64,000 bases of DNA from Blautia hydrogenotrophica DSM 10507 (GCF_034356035.1 NZ_CP136423.1:806001-870000), one strand, 5' to 3'. Shown: positions 18,295-27,674, counted from the first letter of the stretch. A program made the numbers and translations. Notes: generated by a model from the letters alone, not told the origin.

Positions 18295-18323
18295 TTGATG
18301 GTTTTTTGAAAATAAGGTAAAAT
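18295..18323 (+). promoter_or_regulatory. Promoter of the threonylcarbamoyl-AMP synthase operon
   Basis: TTGATG (18295-18300) and TAAAAT (18318-18323) with a 17-base spacer, about 60 bases before the gene start. Confidence 0.5.
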
Positions 18324-18384
18324 AAAAGAATGTTATTGAATTAACCACGAAGCTTGAACGGCTTTCACGAATGAGGGATGAAAG

Positions 18385-19455
18385 ATGAAGACATTGATTT
18401 GTAAAGTGAATGCAGAGAAGCCGGAACAGGATATCATCAGCCAGGCGGGGAAAATTCTTAGAGAAGGCGGTCTGGTTGCGTTTCCCACCGAGACGGTTTA
18501 TGGATTGGGCGGAAATGCTTTGGATGCGGCGGCGTCGGAAAAAATCTATGCTGCGAAAGGGCGGCCGTCAGACAATCCGCTGATTGTACATATTGCTCGG
18601 ATGGAGGATTTGGAAAAAATTGTGACGGGAGTCCCGAAGAAAGCAAAGATACTGGCTGAGGCATGTTGGCCGGGACCGCTCACGATGATTTTGCCTAAGT
18701 CCGAGGAGGTGCCTTATGAGACGACCGGAGGATTGGACAGTGTTGCTGTCCGTTATCCCAGCCATCCGGTGGCCCAGGCACTGATTTTGGCGGCAGGAGG
18801 ATTCGTAGCTGCCCCAAGCGCAAACACATCCGGAAGGCCGAGTCCAACCACGGCAGCTCATGTACAGGAAGATCTGACAGGGGCGGTGGATATGATTTTG
18901 GACGGAGGCCAAGTAGGAATCGGAATTGAGTCCACGATTGTGGACTTTACAGAAAAAATACCGACTGTGTTACGGCCCGGGTATATCTCATTGGAAAAGC
19001 TGAAAGAGCTGTTAGGTGAGGTGAAGATGGACAAAGGCCTGCTGCGGGCAGATGCGAGTCAGAGACCGAAAGCGCCGGGAATGAAATACCGGCATTATGC
19101 TCCGAAAGCGGAATTGACGATCGTGGAAGGCAGTACGGAATACGTGGTGGCCTACATCAACCAAAAGGCGAAAGAGGCATCAAAAAGAGGAAGACAGATA
19201 GGAATTATCGGTACAGAGGAGACTTTCCCCTACTATTCCAGTGGAGTTGTCCGGTGTATCGGCAGCCGGAAAAAGGAAGAAGGCATTGCGCTGCATCTAT
19301 ATGAAGTGCTCAGAGATTTTGACCAATGCGAGGTAGAGGCAATCTATTCGGAGTCCTTTGACACTCCCAAAATGGGGCAGGCGATTATGAATCGTCTGCT
19401 GAAGGCAGCAGGACATCGTGTAGTTCAGGCTGAGAAAAAAATAAACGACAGATAA
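18385..19455 (+). CDS. L-threonylcarbamoyladenylate synthase (Sua5/YwlC type)
   Basis: A 356-residue two-domain protein: an N-terminal YrdC domain (GGLVAFPTETVYGLG, KGRPSDNPLIVH, SANTSGRPSPT) and a C-terminal Sua5 domain after the linker APGMKYRHYAPKA. It makes threonylcarbamoyl-AMP from threonine, bicarbonate and ATP for the t6A modification of ANN-decoding tRNAs. The length fits the Sua5 rather than the short TsaC form. It heads a small housekeeping operon with rpiB and the dCMP deaminase. A small hairpin around 19470-19488 (TTTTCTCC/GGGAGAAAA) follows the stop. Confidence 0.92.
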   Translation: MKTLICKVNAEKPEQDIISQAGKILREGGLVAFPTETVYGLGGNALDAAASEKIYAAKGRPSDNPLIVHIARMEDLEKIVTGVPKKAKILAEACWPGPLTMILPKSEEVPYETTGGLDSVAVRYPSHPVAQALILAAGGFVAAPSANTSGRPSPTTAAHVQEDLTGAVDMILDGGQVGIGIESTIVDFTEKIPTVLRPGYISLEKLKELLGEVKMDKGLLRADASQRPKAPGMKYRHYAPKAELTIVEGSTEYVVAYINQKAKEASKRGRQIGIIGTEETFPYYSSGVVRCIGSRKKEEGIALHLYEVLRDFDQCEVEAIYSESFDTPKMGQAIMNRLLKAAGHRVVQAEKKINDR

Positions 19456-19522
19456 GATGAGGAGTTTTTCTCCGGCCGGGAGAAAATTCAGCATAAACAG
19501 ATGATAACAGGAGGAAAAAAAT

Positions 19523-19954
19523 ATGATTGCGATTGGATGTGACCATGGCGGATTTGAACTGAAACAGGAGATTTTGGCATATTTGCGCGAGAAGGGAATC
19601 GAGTATAAGGATTTTGGCTGTGACAGCACAGCATCGGTGGATTACCCTGTCTATGCAAAGAAAGTCTGCAAAGCGATCACAGACGGAGAGTGTGAGAAGG
19701 GAATTCTGATCTGTGGAACAGGAATCGGAATCTCTATAACAGCGAATAAGCAGAAGGGAATCCGGGCTGCGCTGTGTACAGATTGTTTCTGTGCAGAGGC
19801 CACGAGGCTTCACAACGACGCCAATGTGCTGGCATTAGGAGGAAGAGTAGTAGGGCCTGGTCTGGCAGTGAAAATTGTGGATACGTTTTTACATACTCCG
19901 TTTTCAGGCGAGGAGAGACATGCCAGAAGAATCCGTATGATGGAAGAGGACTAA
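19523..19954 (+). CDS. rpiB: Ribose-5-phosphate isomerase B
   Basis: The 143-residue protein matches the RpiB/LacAB fold, with GCDHGGFELK at the N-terminus and LICGTGIGIS carrying the catalytic Cys64 and the anion-binding loop. It interconverts ribose 5-phosphate and ribulose 5-phosphate in the pentose phosphate pathway. The ribosome site ACAGGAGG is strong. LacA/B-type isomerases are related, but the single-gene context favours RpiB. Confidence 0.9.
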   Translation: MIAIGCDHGGFELKQEILAYLREKGIEYKDFGCDSTASVDYPVYAKKVCKAITDGECEKGILICGTGIGISITANKQKGIRAALCTDCFCAEATRLHNDANVLALGGRVVGPGLAVKIVDTFLHTPFSGEERHARRIRMMEED

Positions 19955-20022
19955 AACAGGGTGGGACAAAGCGGCGGAGACTGTAGGAATGGCGAGTCTT
20001 CGCCGGGAAACAGGAGAAGGAT

Positions 20023-20517
20023 ATGATAAAAAAGATACGGAAACGTTCTGACTATATTACCTGGGATGAGTACTTTATGGGAGTGGCTCAGTTGGCCGGG
20101 ATGCGTTCTAAGGACCCGAGCTCTCAGGTAGGGGCTTGCATTGTCAGCGAGGATAATAAAATTTTGTCAATGGGGTATAATGGATTTCCGATTGGGTGTT
20201 CGGATGATGATTTTCCGTGGGCCAGGGAAGGAGAGGAACTGGAAACAAAATATTTGTACGTCACACACAGTGAACTGAACGCGATTCTTAATTACCGCGG
20301 AGGCAGCCTGGAGGGGGCTAAGCTCTATGTGACGCTGTTTCCTTGCAATGAGTGTGCAAAGGCGATTATTCAGTCGGGAATTAAGACGATTGTCTATGGA
20401 AATGACAAGTATGCGAATACTCCGGCGGTGATTGCCTCGAAGAGAATGCTGGACGCGTCTGGGGTTAGGTACTATCAGTACAGTCCTACGGGAAGAGAGA
20501 TTACAATACAGCTTTGA
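20023..20517 (+). CDS. dCMP deaminase / ComE operon protein 2-like
   Basis: A 164-residue cytidine/deoxycytidylate deaminase-family protein with the zinc site His82-x-Glu84 (THSELNAIL) and Cys108/Cys111 (PCNECAKAI). It probably deaminates dCMP to dUMP for thymidylate synthesis; in Bacillus the homolog is encoded next to competence genes. ATG 20023 follows AGGAGAAGG. A 10-bp hairpin (GGCGGAGACT with AGTCTTCGCC) lies immediately upstream at 19972-20004 without a T-run. Confidence 0.88.
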   Translation: MIKKIRKRSDYITWDEYFMGVAQLAGMRSKDPSSQVGACIVSEDNKILSMGYNGFPIGCSDDDFPWAREGEELETKYLYVTHSELNAILNYRGGSLEGAKLYVTLFPCNECAKAIIQSGIKTIVYGNDKYANTPAVIASKRMLDASGVRYYQYSPTGREITIQL

Positions 20518-20520
20518 TTG

Positions 20521-20589
20521 TAACCATTCAGTCATGCGGCGATAGAAGTTGTGCAGCAGCCAATCCGAGCTGCTATGGCTGAATGGCTA
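20521..20589 (+). repeat. Inverted-repeat element, family 2, short copy
   Basis: The element starts TAACCATTCAG and ends CTGAATGGCTA, so its ends are inverted copies. It shares an internal GCAGCAGC-AAT-CGAGC block and both ends with the larger element at 58843-59014. It sits directly after the dCMP deaminase stop and could act as its transcription end. Confidence 0.6.
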
Positions 20590-20620
20590 TCTTGGACTGA
20601 AAGAGCAGACGAATTTGGTC

Positions 20621-20649
20621 TTGACATTTTATTCTTTTTTAAATAAAAT
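20621..20649 (+). promoter_or_regulatory. Promoter of the T-box/proS transcript
   Basis: TTGACA (20621-20626) and TAAAAT (20644-20649) are 17 bases apart. The predicted start near 20656 lies 33 bases upstream of the first T-box stem. Confidence 0.75.
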
Positions 20650-20655
20650 GTGTTT

Positions 20656-20894
20656 TAAATATGAAATACGGGCGATGAAAAGAATAGTACACTGTGAGTG
20701 ATCCCCAGAGAGAGAGTCATATGGTGAGAGAGTCTTGTGAGCGACCAGTGGAACCGGCCTTGGAGCCTCCCAGCGAAAGCGGGGCGTATTCCGGCGATAA
20801 CGGAGAGAAAGTGCACAGTGTTCTTTGGATAGCTGTGAAACAGGGTGGTACCGCCGAAGTCTTTCGGTCCCTTTGGGACTGGAGGGCTTTTTTT
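20656..20894 (+). promoter_or_regulatory. T-box leader, proline-specific, controlling proS
   Basis: Stem I is closed by ACACTGTG (20689-20696) and CACAGTGT (20814-20821). It contains the AG-rich CAGAGAGAGAG segment and the specifier context GAA-CCG-G-CC at 20751-20759, whose CCG codon is proline. The conserved antiterminator AGGGTGGTACCGCC lies at 20842-20855, followed by a terminator (13-bp stem 20859-20871 with 20875-20887, allowing G-U pairs) and seven T. Uncharged tRNA-Pro binding should favour read-through into the prolyl-tRNA synthetase gene. Confidence 0.9.
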
Positions 20895-21130
20895 ATTGCA
20901 TAGGAAACTTCGTTCCCTATGCAATAAAAAGCCCTCCGGGCAGGATGCACACGCCGCAATGAGGAATTTCACCGCGAGGCGGTGTTGCGGCGGCGCGCAA
21001 AGAGGGACGCGCCCCTCAAAGATTGAGGGGTTGGGGGGAGTTGAAGTGGGCTTGCCCACTTTGTTCTGTTATAGGAAAGACCTTGTCACGCTAATGCGTG
21101 AAAATTCTTTCCTATAACATAAATACTCCG
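20881..21130 (+). repeat. Family 1 multi-hairpin intergenic repeat, copy 1
   Basis: The element begins at the T-box terminator with a long hairpin whose arms are GGAGGGC...TTGCATAGGAA and its near-complement ending in GCCCTCC (20881-20937). Module B follows, with CCGCAA/TTGCGG and CACCGC/GGCGGTG pairings. Module C is AAGTGGG-CTT-GCCCACTT (21045-21062), and a full module A occupies 21067-21122 (ATAGGAAAG paired with CTTTCCTAT). It lies inside the leader between the T-box and proS. Confidence 0.8.
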
Positions 21131-21270
21131 TAGGATCGCACTGCGGCGGAGATGAAAATGTTGCTGATGCAACCCGCCGCAGGCGGAGAATCCTGCGGGG
21201 CAGGATTCTTTTTTATGTAATAGGAAAGCTTTTGCCCGTTTTGTTTTAATAATGAAAGAGGAGTAGGATT

Positions 21271-22710
21271 ATGGCGAAAGAAAAGAAACTTGTGGAAGCA
21301 ATTACTTCTATGGAAGAAGATTTTGCGCAATGGTATACGGATGTTGTGAAGAAAGCGGAGTTGGTGGATTATACCAGCGTAAAAGGGTGTATGGTGATTA
21401 AGCCGGCTGGGTATGCGATTTGGGAGAATATTCAAAGAGAGCTGGATCGCAGATTCAAAGAGACAGGGGTAGAGAATGTGTACATGCCACTGTTTATCCC
21501 GGAGAGTTTGCTGCAAAAGGAGAAAGATCATGTGGAGGGTTTTGCGCCGGAGGTGGCTTGGGTGACACATGGAGGATTGGAAGAACTTCAGGAGAGACTG
21601 TGCGTACGGCCGACATCAGAGACACTTTTCTGTGATTTTTATGCTAGAGATATCCATTCACACAGAGATTTGCCTAAGGTTTATAACCAGTGGTGTTCTG
21701 TCGTTCGCTGGGAAAAGACAACACGTCCGTTTTTGCGTTCCAGAGAGTTTTTATGGCAAGAAGGACACACGGCTCACGCAACGGCGGAGGAAGCCGAGGA
21801 GCGCACGATTCAGATGCTGAATGTGTATGCGGATTTCTGTGAGGAGGAGCTGGCGATTCCTGTCATCAAAGGAAGAAAGACAGACAAAGAGAAGTTTGCG
21901 GGAGCAGAGGCGACCTATACGATTGAGTCGTTGATGCATGACGGAAAAGCTCTTCAGTCCGGAACTAGCCATAACTTTGGAGATGGGTTCGCGAAAGCTT
22001 TTGGCATTCAGTATGCGGACAGAGACAATACCCTGAAATACGTACATCAGACTTCCTGGGGAATGACCACCCGTATGATCGGGGCAATTATCATGGTTCA
22101 CGGAGACAACAGTGGCCTGGTGCTGCCGCCTAGAATCGCTCCGGTTCAGGCGATGATTATTCCAATTCAGCAGAAGAAGGAAGGGGTTCTCGAAAAAGCG
22201 GATGAGATGATGGCGGCGATCAAGAAAGCGGGAATCCGAGTGAAGGTGGATGATAGTGATAAGAGTCCGGGATGGAAATTCTCAGAACAGGAAATGAGGG
22301 GAATTCCAGTTCGTATCGAGTGTGGTCCGAAAGATATTGAGAATGGACAGGCAGTGATCGTGCGCCGTGATACCAGGGAGAAGATTGTCGTGAGCTTTGA
22401 AGATTTGGCTCAGAAAGTTCAGGAGACTCTGGATACCATGCAGCGTGAGATGCTGGAAAGAGCGAGAGCCCATAGAGATGCCCACACCTATGAGGCCAGA
22501 GATTATGAGGAATTTAGGAAGACCATCGAAGAGAAACCGGGCTTTGTAAAAGCGATGTGGTGTGGCTGCCAGGAATGTGAGGACAAGATAAAAGAAGACA
22601 CTCAGGCGACTTCACGCTGCATCCCATTTGAACAGGAGCAGATTTCAGACAAATGTGTTTGCTGTGGAAAGCCGGCTAAGAAGATGGTTTACTGGGGTAA
22701 AGCATATTAA
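21271..22710 (+). CDS. proS: Prolyl-tRNA synthetase, archaeal/eukaryotic-like (ProS type 3)
   Basis: A 479-residue class II aminoacyl-tRNA synthetase without the bacterial editing insertion. Class II motif 2 is in [20 protein letters not shown], motif 3 in [12 protein letters not shown]-terminal Cys-rich domain ([17 protein letters not shown]) ends in the tyrosine typical of this type. It attaches proline to tRNA-Pro. The start follows AAAGAGGAG. Expression is controlled by the proline T-box upstream, which supports the assignment independently. Confidence 0.95.
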   Translation: MAKEKKLVEAITSMEEDFAQWYTDVVKKAELVDYTSVKGCMVIKPAGYAIWENIQRELDRRFKETGVENVYMPLFIPESLLQKEKDHVEGFAPEVAWVTHGGLEELQERLCVRPTSETLFCDFYARDIHSHRDLPKVYNQWCSVVRWEKTTRPFLRSREFLWQEGHTAHATAEEAEERTIQMLNVYADFCEEELAIPVIKGRKTDKEKFAGAEATYTIESLMHDGKALQSGTSHNFGDGFAKAFGIQYADRDNTLKYVHQTSWGMTTRMIGAIIMVHGDNSGLVLPPRIAPVQAMIIPIQQKKEGVLEKADEMMAAIKKAGIRVKVDDSDKSPGWKFSEQEMRGIPVRIECGPKDIENGQAVIVRRDTREKIVVSFEDLAQKVQETLDTMQREMLERARAHRDAHTYEARDYEEFRKTIEEKPGFVKAMWCGCQECEDKIKEDTQATSRCIPFEQEQISDKCVCCGKPAKKMVYWGKAY

Positions 22711-24054
22711 ATGAAACTTTGGATTCCGCCGAAGGTATCTGAGATTTTGGATATTCTCCACAGCCATGGCTACGAGGCCTATGTGGTGGGCGGCTGTGTG
22801 CGGGATAGTATTCTGGCCCGTACGCCGGACGATTGGGATATCACGACTTCCGCAAAACCGGAAGAGGTAAAAAAGCTGTTTCGAAGGACTGTAGACACGG
22901 GGCTGCAGCATGGGACGGTCACAGTTCTTTTGGGAAATGACGGATATGAAGTGACTACCTATCGGTTGGATGGAGAATACGAGGACTCTCGTCACCCAAA
23001 GGAGGTGACGTTTACTTCCAGTCTGGAAGAGGATTTAAAGAGACGAGATTTTACGATCAATGCGATGGCCTATAATCAGGAAGAGGGCCTTGTGGATCTT
23101 TTTGGAGGTATGAGAGATCTCCAAGGAAAGGTCATTCGGGCCGTGGGCGAGCCTAAAGAGCGGTTTACAGAGGATGCGCTGCGCATTATGAGGGCCGTTC
23201 GTTTCAGTGCCCAGTTAGGCTTTACTATAGACGAAAAAACCTACGAGGCTTTGGCAGAGTTGTCCCCCAATCTGAAACATATCAGTGCGGAGCGGATTCA
23301 GGTAGAGCTGGTTAAAATATTGACTTCAAAGCATCCAGAGTATTTAGAGGCGGCCTGGGAGACGGGAATTACGAGGGTGATTCTTCCGGAATTTGATGCG
23401 ATGATGGAGACGGCGCAGAATACACCTCACCACTGCTACGACGTGGGAAGGCATGCCTTGGTGAGTCTGATGGCAGTACCGGCGGATAAAGTGCTGAGGT
23501 TGACGATGTTGCTGCACGATGTAGGGAAACCCGTGGTGAGGACGACAGACGAGCAGGGACAGGACCATTTTAAAGGACATGAGGACGTGGGAGAGCGGAT
23601 GGCCTCAGAGATTTTAAAGAGGCTGAAGATGGACAATGACACGATCTCTAAAGTGTGCAGGCTCATACATTGGCATGATTACCAGCCTGTAGCGGTAGAA
23701 AAAGGAATTCGCAGAGCCGTCAATCGGGTGGGGGAAGATATTTTTCCATTTCTTTTGCAGGTCCAGCTGGCGGACACCATGGCAAAGAGTGATTTCGGCA
23801 GGGAAAAGAGGCTGGAACAGATCACAAAGACACAGCAGATCTATGAGGGAATTCTAGAGGCAAACCAATGTCTGAGTCTGAAGTCTTTGGCTGTGACAGG
23901 GAAAGACTTGATTGCTATGGGAATGCAGCCGGGAAAAGGCATTGGCCAAATGTTGGATTTTTTGCTGGAGAAAGTTTTGGACGAACCAGATTACAATAAA
24001 AAGGAATATCTGCTGTCCTTGGCTAAGAGACGGTTGGAGAGTCAGAGCAGGTAA
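22711..24054 (+). CDS. cca: CCA tRNA nucleotidyltransferase with HD domain
   Basis: The 447-residue protein starts with ATG immediately after the proS stop. Its N-terminal nucleotidyltransferase domain has VGGCVRDSILARTPDDWDI (GG and DxD metal ligands), followed by RRDFTINAMAYN and ERFTEDALRIMRAVRF. The middle HD domain contains MLLHDVGKP. It adds or repairs the 3-prime CCA of tRNAs; this matters here because at least the tRNA genes at 37.8-38.1 kb do not encode CCA. The HD domain may add phosphohydrolase activity. Confidence 0.92.
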   Translation: MKLWIPPKVSEILDILHSHGYEAYVVGGCVRDSILARTPDDWDITTSAKPEEVKKLFRRTVDTGLQHGTVTVLLGNDGYEVTTYRLDGEYEDSRHPKEVTFTSSLEEDLKRRDFTINAMAYNQEEGLVDLFGGMRDLQGKVIRAVGEPKERFTEDALRIMRAVRFSAQLGFTIDEKTYEALAELSPNLKHISAERIQVELVKILTSKHPEYLEAAWETGITRVILPEFDAMMETAQNTPHHCYDVGRHALVSLMAVPADKVLRLTMLLHDVGKPVVRTTDEQGQDHFKGHEDVGERMASEILKRLKMDNDTISKVCRLIHWHDYQPVAVEKGIRRAVNRVGEDIFPFLLQVQLADTMAKSDFGREKRLEQITKTQQIYEGILEANQCLSLKSLAVTGKDLIAMGMQPGKGIGQMLDFLLEKVLDEPDYNKKEYLLSLAKRRLESQSR

Positions 24055-24067
24055 AATTAAATTTGCA

Positions 24068-24108
24068 GAAGGGATTTTTTGCGGCAGACAAATAATCCCT
24101 TCTGTTTT
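24068..24108 (+). terminator. Terminator after cca
   Basis: AGAAGGGATT (24068-24077) pairs with AATCCCTTCT (24094-24103) and is followed by GTTTTATG, which also begins the next repeat element. Confidence 0.65.
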
Positions 24109-24330
24109 ATGTTATAGGAAAGACTTGTCACGCTAATGCGTAAAAGGTTTTTCCTATAACATAAACGCTCTGCTATGGATGTACACGCCGCAACAAGGCA
24201 GTTCACCGCAAAGCGGTGTTGCGGCGGCACGCAAAGCAGGGCGCACCGTTTAAGAATGAGGGAGCTGAAGTGGGCTTGCCCACTTTGCTATGCTATAGGA
24301 AGGAACTTGGTGTTGCGGCGGCGCGCATAG
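24104..24330 (+). repeat. Family 1 multi-hairpin intergenic repeat, copy 2
   Basis: Module A is at 24104-24164 (TTTATGTTATAGGAAA pairing with TTTCCTATAACATAAA), module B at about 24177-24260, and module C AAGTGGG/CCCACTT at 24268-24285. Degraded pieces of a second A and B follow (GCTATAGGA, then TGTTGCGGCGGCGCGC at 24311-24326). It fills the 325-base gap between cca and the kinase-like gene. Confidence 0.8.
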
Positions 24331-24379
24331 AAAGCAATTCTGTCTCATAAGATAGAAGGTACAAAAATATGAGGGGGAT

Positions 24380-25372
24380 TTGCTTTTGTATGATCGGGGA
24401 CTGAGCGTACTGGAACAGTATGGATTGACTGCTAAGAGCAGTTATCGGGGCCGTGGCGCCTTGTTGTGCCAGACAGAAAAAGGACTGTTGATTCTCAGAG
24501 AATTCCGCGGTTCCGCAAAAAGACTGGAAAAGCAAAGAGAGTTTCTGCTGCAGGTACAGAAGCAGAGTGGGGAAAACGTAGATCAGATCCTGGTCAATCA
24601 GGCTGGAGAACTGGTCAGCGTGGACAAAGAAGGAATTCCCTACGTTTTGAAAAACTGGTACGAAGGAAAAGAGTGCGACACGAAATCACAGGAGGATGTG
24701 ATAAAGAGCGTGGAAGCGCTGGCTAGATTACATAGAGTTATGAAACTACCGGTGTGTGAGGAGTATGTGGCGGAGCCACTGGATGAGGAGTATCTCAGGC
24801 ATAACCGGGAATTGAGGCGGATTCAAAAGTTTATTCGCAAAAAGGGCGCGGGTAATTCTTTTGAGAAAGCCTATCTGTCCAGTGTAGAATGGTTTTTGGA
24901 AAGGGGTACTCAAGCATTGAAAAGACTGGAGACTTCCGGGTATCAGCAACTGCGCCAGACTGCACTGGAAGAAGGAAGTATTTGTCACGGGGAATATAAC
25001 CAGCACAATGTGTTGATGCTAAAGCGGGGAACCGCTGTCACCAATTTTGAAAAATGGTCTTTTGACGTTCCCATGGCGGATTTGTATCGCTTTATGAGAA
25101 AAGTTTTAGAGAAGAACAACTGGGATGTTTCATTGGCAAGAGAAATTCTCAAAGCGTACCACAGACAGAAGCCTCTTACGGCGGCAGAACTGGAAAATCT
25201 TCAGATACGGTTCTCCTATCCAGAAAAGTATTGGAAGCTGGGTAACTATTATTTTACACACAGAAAATCTTGGATTTCAGAGAAAAATGTCGAAAAGATT
25301 CTGCAGCTGATAGAGCAGAAGAATCTGTGGGAAGATTTTGAGAAAAAATGTTTTTGTAATTGGGAATTCTAA
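24380..25372 (+). CDS. CotS-family spore coat / aminoglycoside phosphotransferase-like kinase
   Basis: A 330-residue protein of the CotS group: a phosphotransferase fold with LTAKSSYRGRGALL at the N-terminus, a LARLHRVM helix and a catalytic loop ICHGEYNQHNVLM. The loop has Glu where most kinases have Asp (HGDxxxxN). The start is TTG 24380 behind GAGGGGG; TTG 24386 is possible. In spore formers these proteins are coat-associated and their substrates are mostly unknown. It stands alone between a repeat element and phosphoglucomutase. Confidence 0.75.
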   Translation: MLLYDRGLSVLEQYGLTAKSSYRGRGALLCQTEKGLLILREFRGSAKRLEKQREFLLQVQKQSGENVDQILVNQAGELVSVDKEGIPYVLKNWYEGKECDTKSQEDVIKSVEALARLHRVMKLPVCEEYVAEPLDEEYLRHNRELRRIQKFIRKKGAGNSFEKAYLSSVEWFLERGTQALKRLETSGYQQLRQTALEEGSICHGEYNQHNVLMLKRGTAVTNFEKWSFDVPMADLYRFMRKVLEKNNWDVSLAREILKAYHRQKPLTAAELENLQIRFSYPEKYWKLGNYYFTHRKSWISEKNVEKILQLIEQKNLWEDFEKKCFCNWEF

Positions 25373-25468
25373 TTTATTTTTTCGATGGTTTGTTATATAA
25401 TTAGGTAAATGTAACATTCCTAAAAGGTGAAATCGTTACAAAAAATAAATGTCATAGGAGGTACCAGC

Positions 25469-27199
25469 ATGGATTACAAAGAAGTATATCAGGAGTGGTT
25501 AGAAAATCCGTACTTCGACGAAAATACCAAAGCGGAATTAAAAAGCATCGCAGGAGATGAGAATGAGATCAAGGAAAGGTTCTATATGGACCTGGAGTTC
25601 GGAACGGCAGGTCTTCGCGGAGTTATCGGCGCAGGTACAAATCGTATGAACATCTATGTTGTGCGTAAGACAACGCAAGGGTTAGCAAACTATATCCTCT
25701 CTGTGGGAAAAGGGGCGCAGGGAGTTGCGATTGCTTATGACTCCAGAAACATGTCGCCGGAGTTCGCTCAGGAGGCTGCTCTTTGTCTGGCGGCTAATGG
25801 AATCAAGGCGTATATTTTCGAATCTCTCAGACCAACACCAGAACTTTCCTTCGCGGTGAGAAAGCTGGGCTGTGCGGCTGGTATCAACATCACAGCCAGC
25901 CATAATCCGCCGGAATACAATGGCTATAAAGTCTACTGGGAAGATGGTGCCCAAATTACTCCGCCTCATGATACCGGTATTATGGGAGAAGTAAAGAAGG
26001 TAACAGATTTTAATCGTGTGAAAACCATGGACAAGGACGAGGCAGCGGCGGCAGGACTTTATGAAGTAATCGGACAGGCAATTGACGATGCATATATGGA
26101 AGAGCTGAAAAAACAGGTTCTGCATATGGATGCCATTCAGGCGGAGAGTAAAAATCTGAAAATTGTATATACTCCATTGCATGGAACTGGAAATATTCCG
26201 GCCCGTCGCATCTTAAAAGAGCTGGGGTTTGAAAATGTCTATGTGGTGAAGGAGCAGGAGCTGCCTGACGGAAACTTTCCTACAGTGAGCTACCCAAATC
26301 CTGAGGCAGAGGAAGCTTTTGAGCTGGGATTGAAATTAGCCAAAGAAGTGGATGCAGATTTGGTCCTGGCTACAGACCCGGATGCGGACAGACTGGGTGT
26401 TCGTGTCAAAGATAAAGATGGAGTGTACCATGATCTGACAGGAAATATGTCTGGCTGCCTTCTGGCAAATTATGAAATCAGCCAGAAGAAAGCTTTGTTT
26501 GGCCTTCCAGAAGACGGAGCGCTGATAAAGACGATTGTGACTACAAATCTGGCAGACGCCATCGCGAAAGGCTATGGCATCCGTCTGATTGAAGTCCTGA
26601 CTGGATTCAAGTTTATCGGACAGCAGATTCTCGGATTCGAAAACAGCAAGAAGGGAACTTATCTGTTTGGATTTGAGGAGAGTTATGGCTGTCTGATCGG
26701 AACTTATGCAAGGGACAAGGACGCGATTGTTGCTACGATGGCTCTGTGTGAGGCGGCAGCATATTATAAGACGCAAGGCAAGACACTTTGGGACGCGATG
26801 ATAGATCTGTATGAAGAGTATGGATATTACAAAGATTCCATTCAGTCGGTAACTTTAAAGGGAATTGAAGGACTTCAGAAGATTCAGGAGATCATGAATA
26901 CGCTCAGAGAGAAACCACCGGTGGAGATTGCAGGCTACAAAGTAACTGCTGTGAGAGACTATAAAAACGACACGATCACAGATTTGGACACAAAAGAAGT
27001 GAAACCGACCGGCCTTCCGTCCTCCAACGTGCTGTATTACGAGCTGACAGATGACGCATGGCTGTGCGTGAGACCTTCCGGAACAGAGCCTAAGGTTAAA
27101 TTCTATTATGGAATCAAAGGAGCCTCTTTAGAGGACGCAGATCAAAAATCAGATATGTTGGGAAAAGCAGTCTTGGATATGGTTGACTCTATGATGTGA
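25469..27199 (+). CDS. pgcA: Phosphoglucomutase (alpha-D-phosphohexomutase family)
   Basis: A 576-residue enzyme with all four family sites: the phosphoserine loop TASHNP (Ser144), the Mg loop DPDADR, the sugar-binding loop GFEESYG and the phosphate-binding loop RPSGTEPK. It interconverts glucose 1-phosphate and 6-phosphate for cell-envelope glucans, and possibly other hexose or pentose phosphates. ATG 25469 follows AGGAGG; the 14 upstream in-frame codons lack a ribosome site. A -10 TATAAT at 25396-25401 precedes the gene. mazG follows with a 1-base overlap. Confidence 0.92.
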   Translation: MDYKEVYQEWLENPYFDENTKAELKSIAGDENEIKERFYMDLEFGTAGLRGVIGAGTNRMNIYVVRKTTQGLANYILSVGKGAQGVAIAYDSRNMSPEFAQEAALCLAANGIKAYIFESLRPTPELSFAVRKLGCAAGINITASHNPPEYNGYKVYWEDGAQITPPHDTGIMGEVKKVTDFNRVKTMDKDEAAAAGLYEVIGQAIDDAYMEELKKQVLHMDAIQAESKNLKIVYTPLHGTGNIPARRILKELGFENVYVVKEQELPDGNFPTVSYPNPEAEEAFELGLKLAKEVDADLVLATDPDADRLGVRVKDKDGVYHDLTGNMSGCLLANYEISQKKALFGLPEDGALIKTIVTTNLADAIAKGYGIRLIEVLTGFKFIGQQILGFENSKKGTYLFGFEESYGCLIGTYARDKDAIVATMALCEAAAYYKTQGKTLWDAMIDLYEEYGYYKDSIQSVTLKGIEGLQKIQEIMNTLREKPPVEIAGYKVTAVRDYKNDTITDLDTKEVKPTGLPSSNVLYYELTDDAWLCVRPSGTEPKVKFYYGIKGASLEDADQKSDMLGKAVLDMVDSMM

Positions 27200-27618
27200 T
27201 GATGGAAGAAAAGAGATACACATTCGAAGAGTTGACTGAGATTGTAAAGATACTGCGCGAGAAATGCCCATGGGACAGCACACAGACCCATGAAAGCCTG
27301 AAAGTATGTATGGAGGAAGAAGCCTCGGAGGTGATCGAGGGAATTGATCTTTTGAAAAGTACTGGAGAGTGGGACAATCTGTGTGAAGAGCTGGGAGATG
27401 TGCTTCTTCAGGTGGTGCTCCACAGTGTGATTGCTCAGGAAGAAGGATTATTTACCCTGGAGGATGTGGTAACTGGGATAGCCCGTAAGATGGTTCGCAG
27501 ACATCCGCATATTTTTGGAAAATCTGAGTTTTATAAGGACTATGATGGGATACCCAGTTGGGAGGAAATAAAGCGTCTGGAAAAAGAAGCCAGAGAGAAA
27601 AATAAGGGATTTTTGTAA
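27199..27618 (+). CDS. mazG: MazG-family nucleotide pyrophosphohydrolase
   Basis: A 139-residue single MazG domain with the Mg-binding Glu pair at residues 40-41 plus Glu44 (EEEASEVIEGID) and EELGD at 63-67. It should hydrolyse non-canonical or excess NTPs to NMP and pyrophosphate. In Bacillus the homologous domain ends YabN, which also precedes the yabO-divIC genes; here the methylase half is absent. The ATG overlaps the pgcA stop (TGATG). Confidence 0.88.
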   Translation: MMEEKRYTFEELTEIVKILREKCPWDSTQTHESLKVCMEEEASEVIEGIDLLKSTGEWDNLCEELGDVLLQVVLHSVIAQEEGLFTLEDVVTGIARKMVRRHPHIFGKSEFYKDYDGIPSWEEIKRLEKEAREKNKGFL

Positions 27619-27674
27619 TTTTCAGAAATGTATCAGAAAGTCACACATTTCTGATTGGAAATCAAGGAAACTCC

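Noticed and set aside
20766..20768. CCT as the T-box specifier codon
   Set aside because: CCG at 20754-20756 sits in the usual GAA-NNN-purine-CC context; the CCT lies beyond it.
20845..21117. Open frame of 90 codons across the repeat downstream of the T-box
   Set aside because: It lies in the T-box terminator and repeat modules B, C and A, has no ribosome site, and its peptide recurs wherever the repeat does; it is structural DNA, not a gene.
27142..27423. Minus-strand frame opposite the pgcA/mazG junction
   Set aside because: Antisense to two confidently assigned genes, with no start context or recognisable domain.
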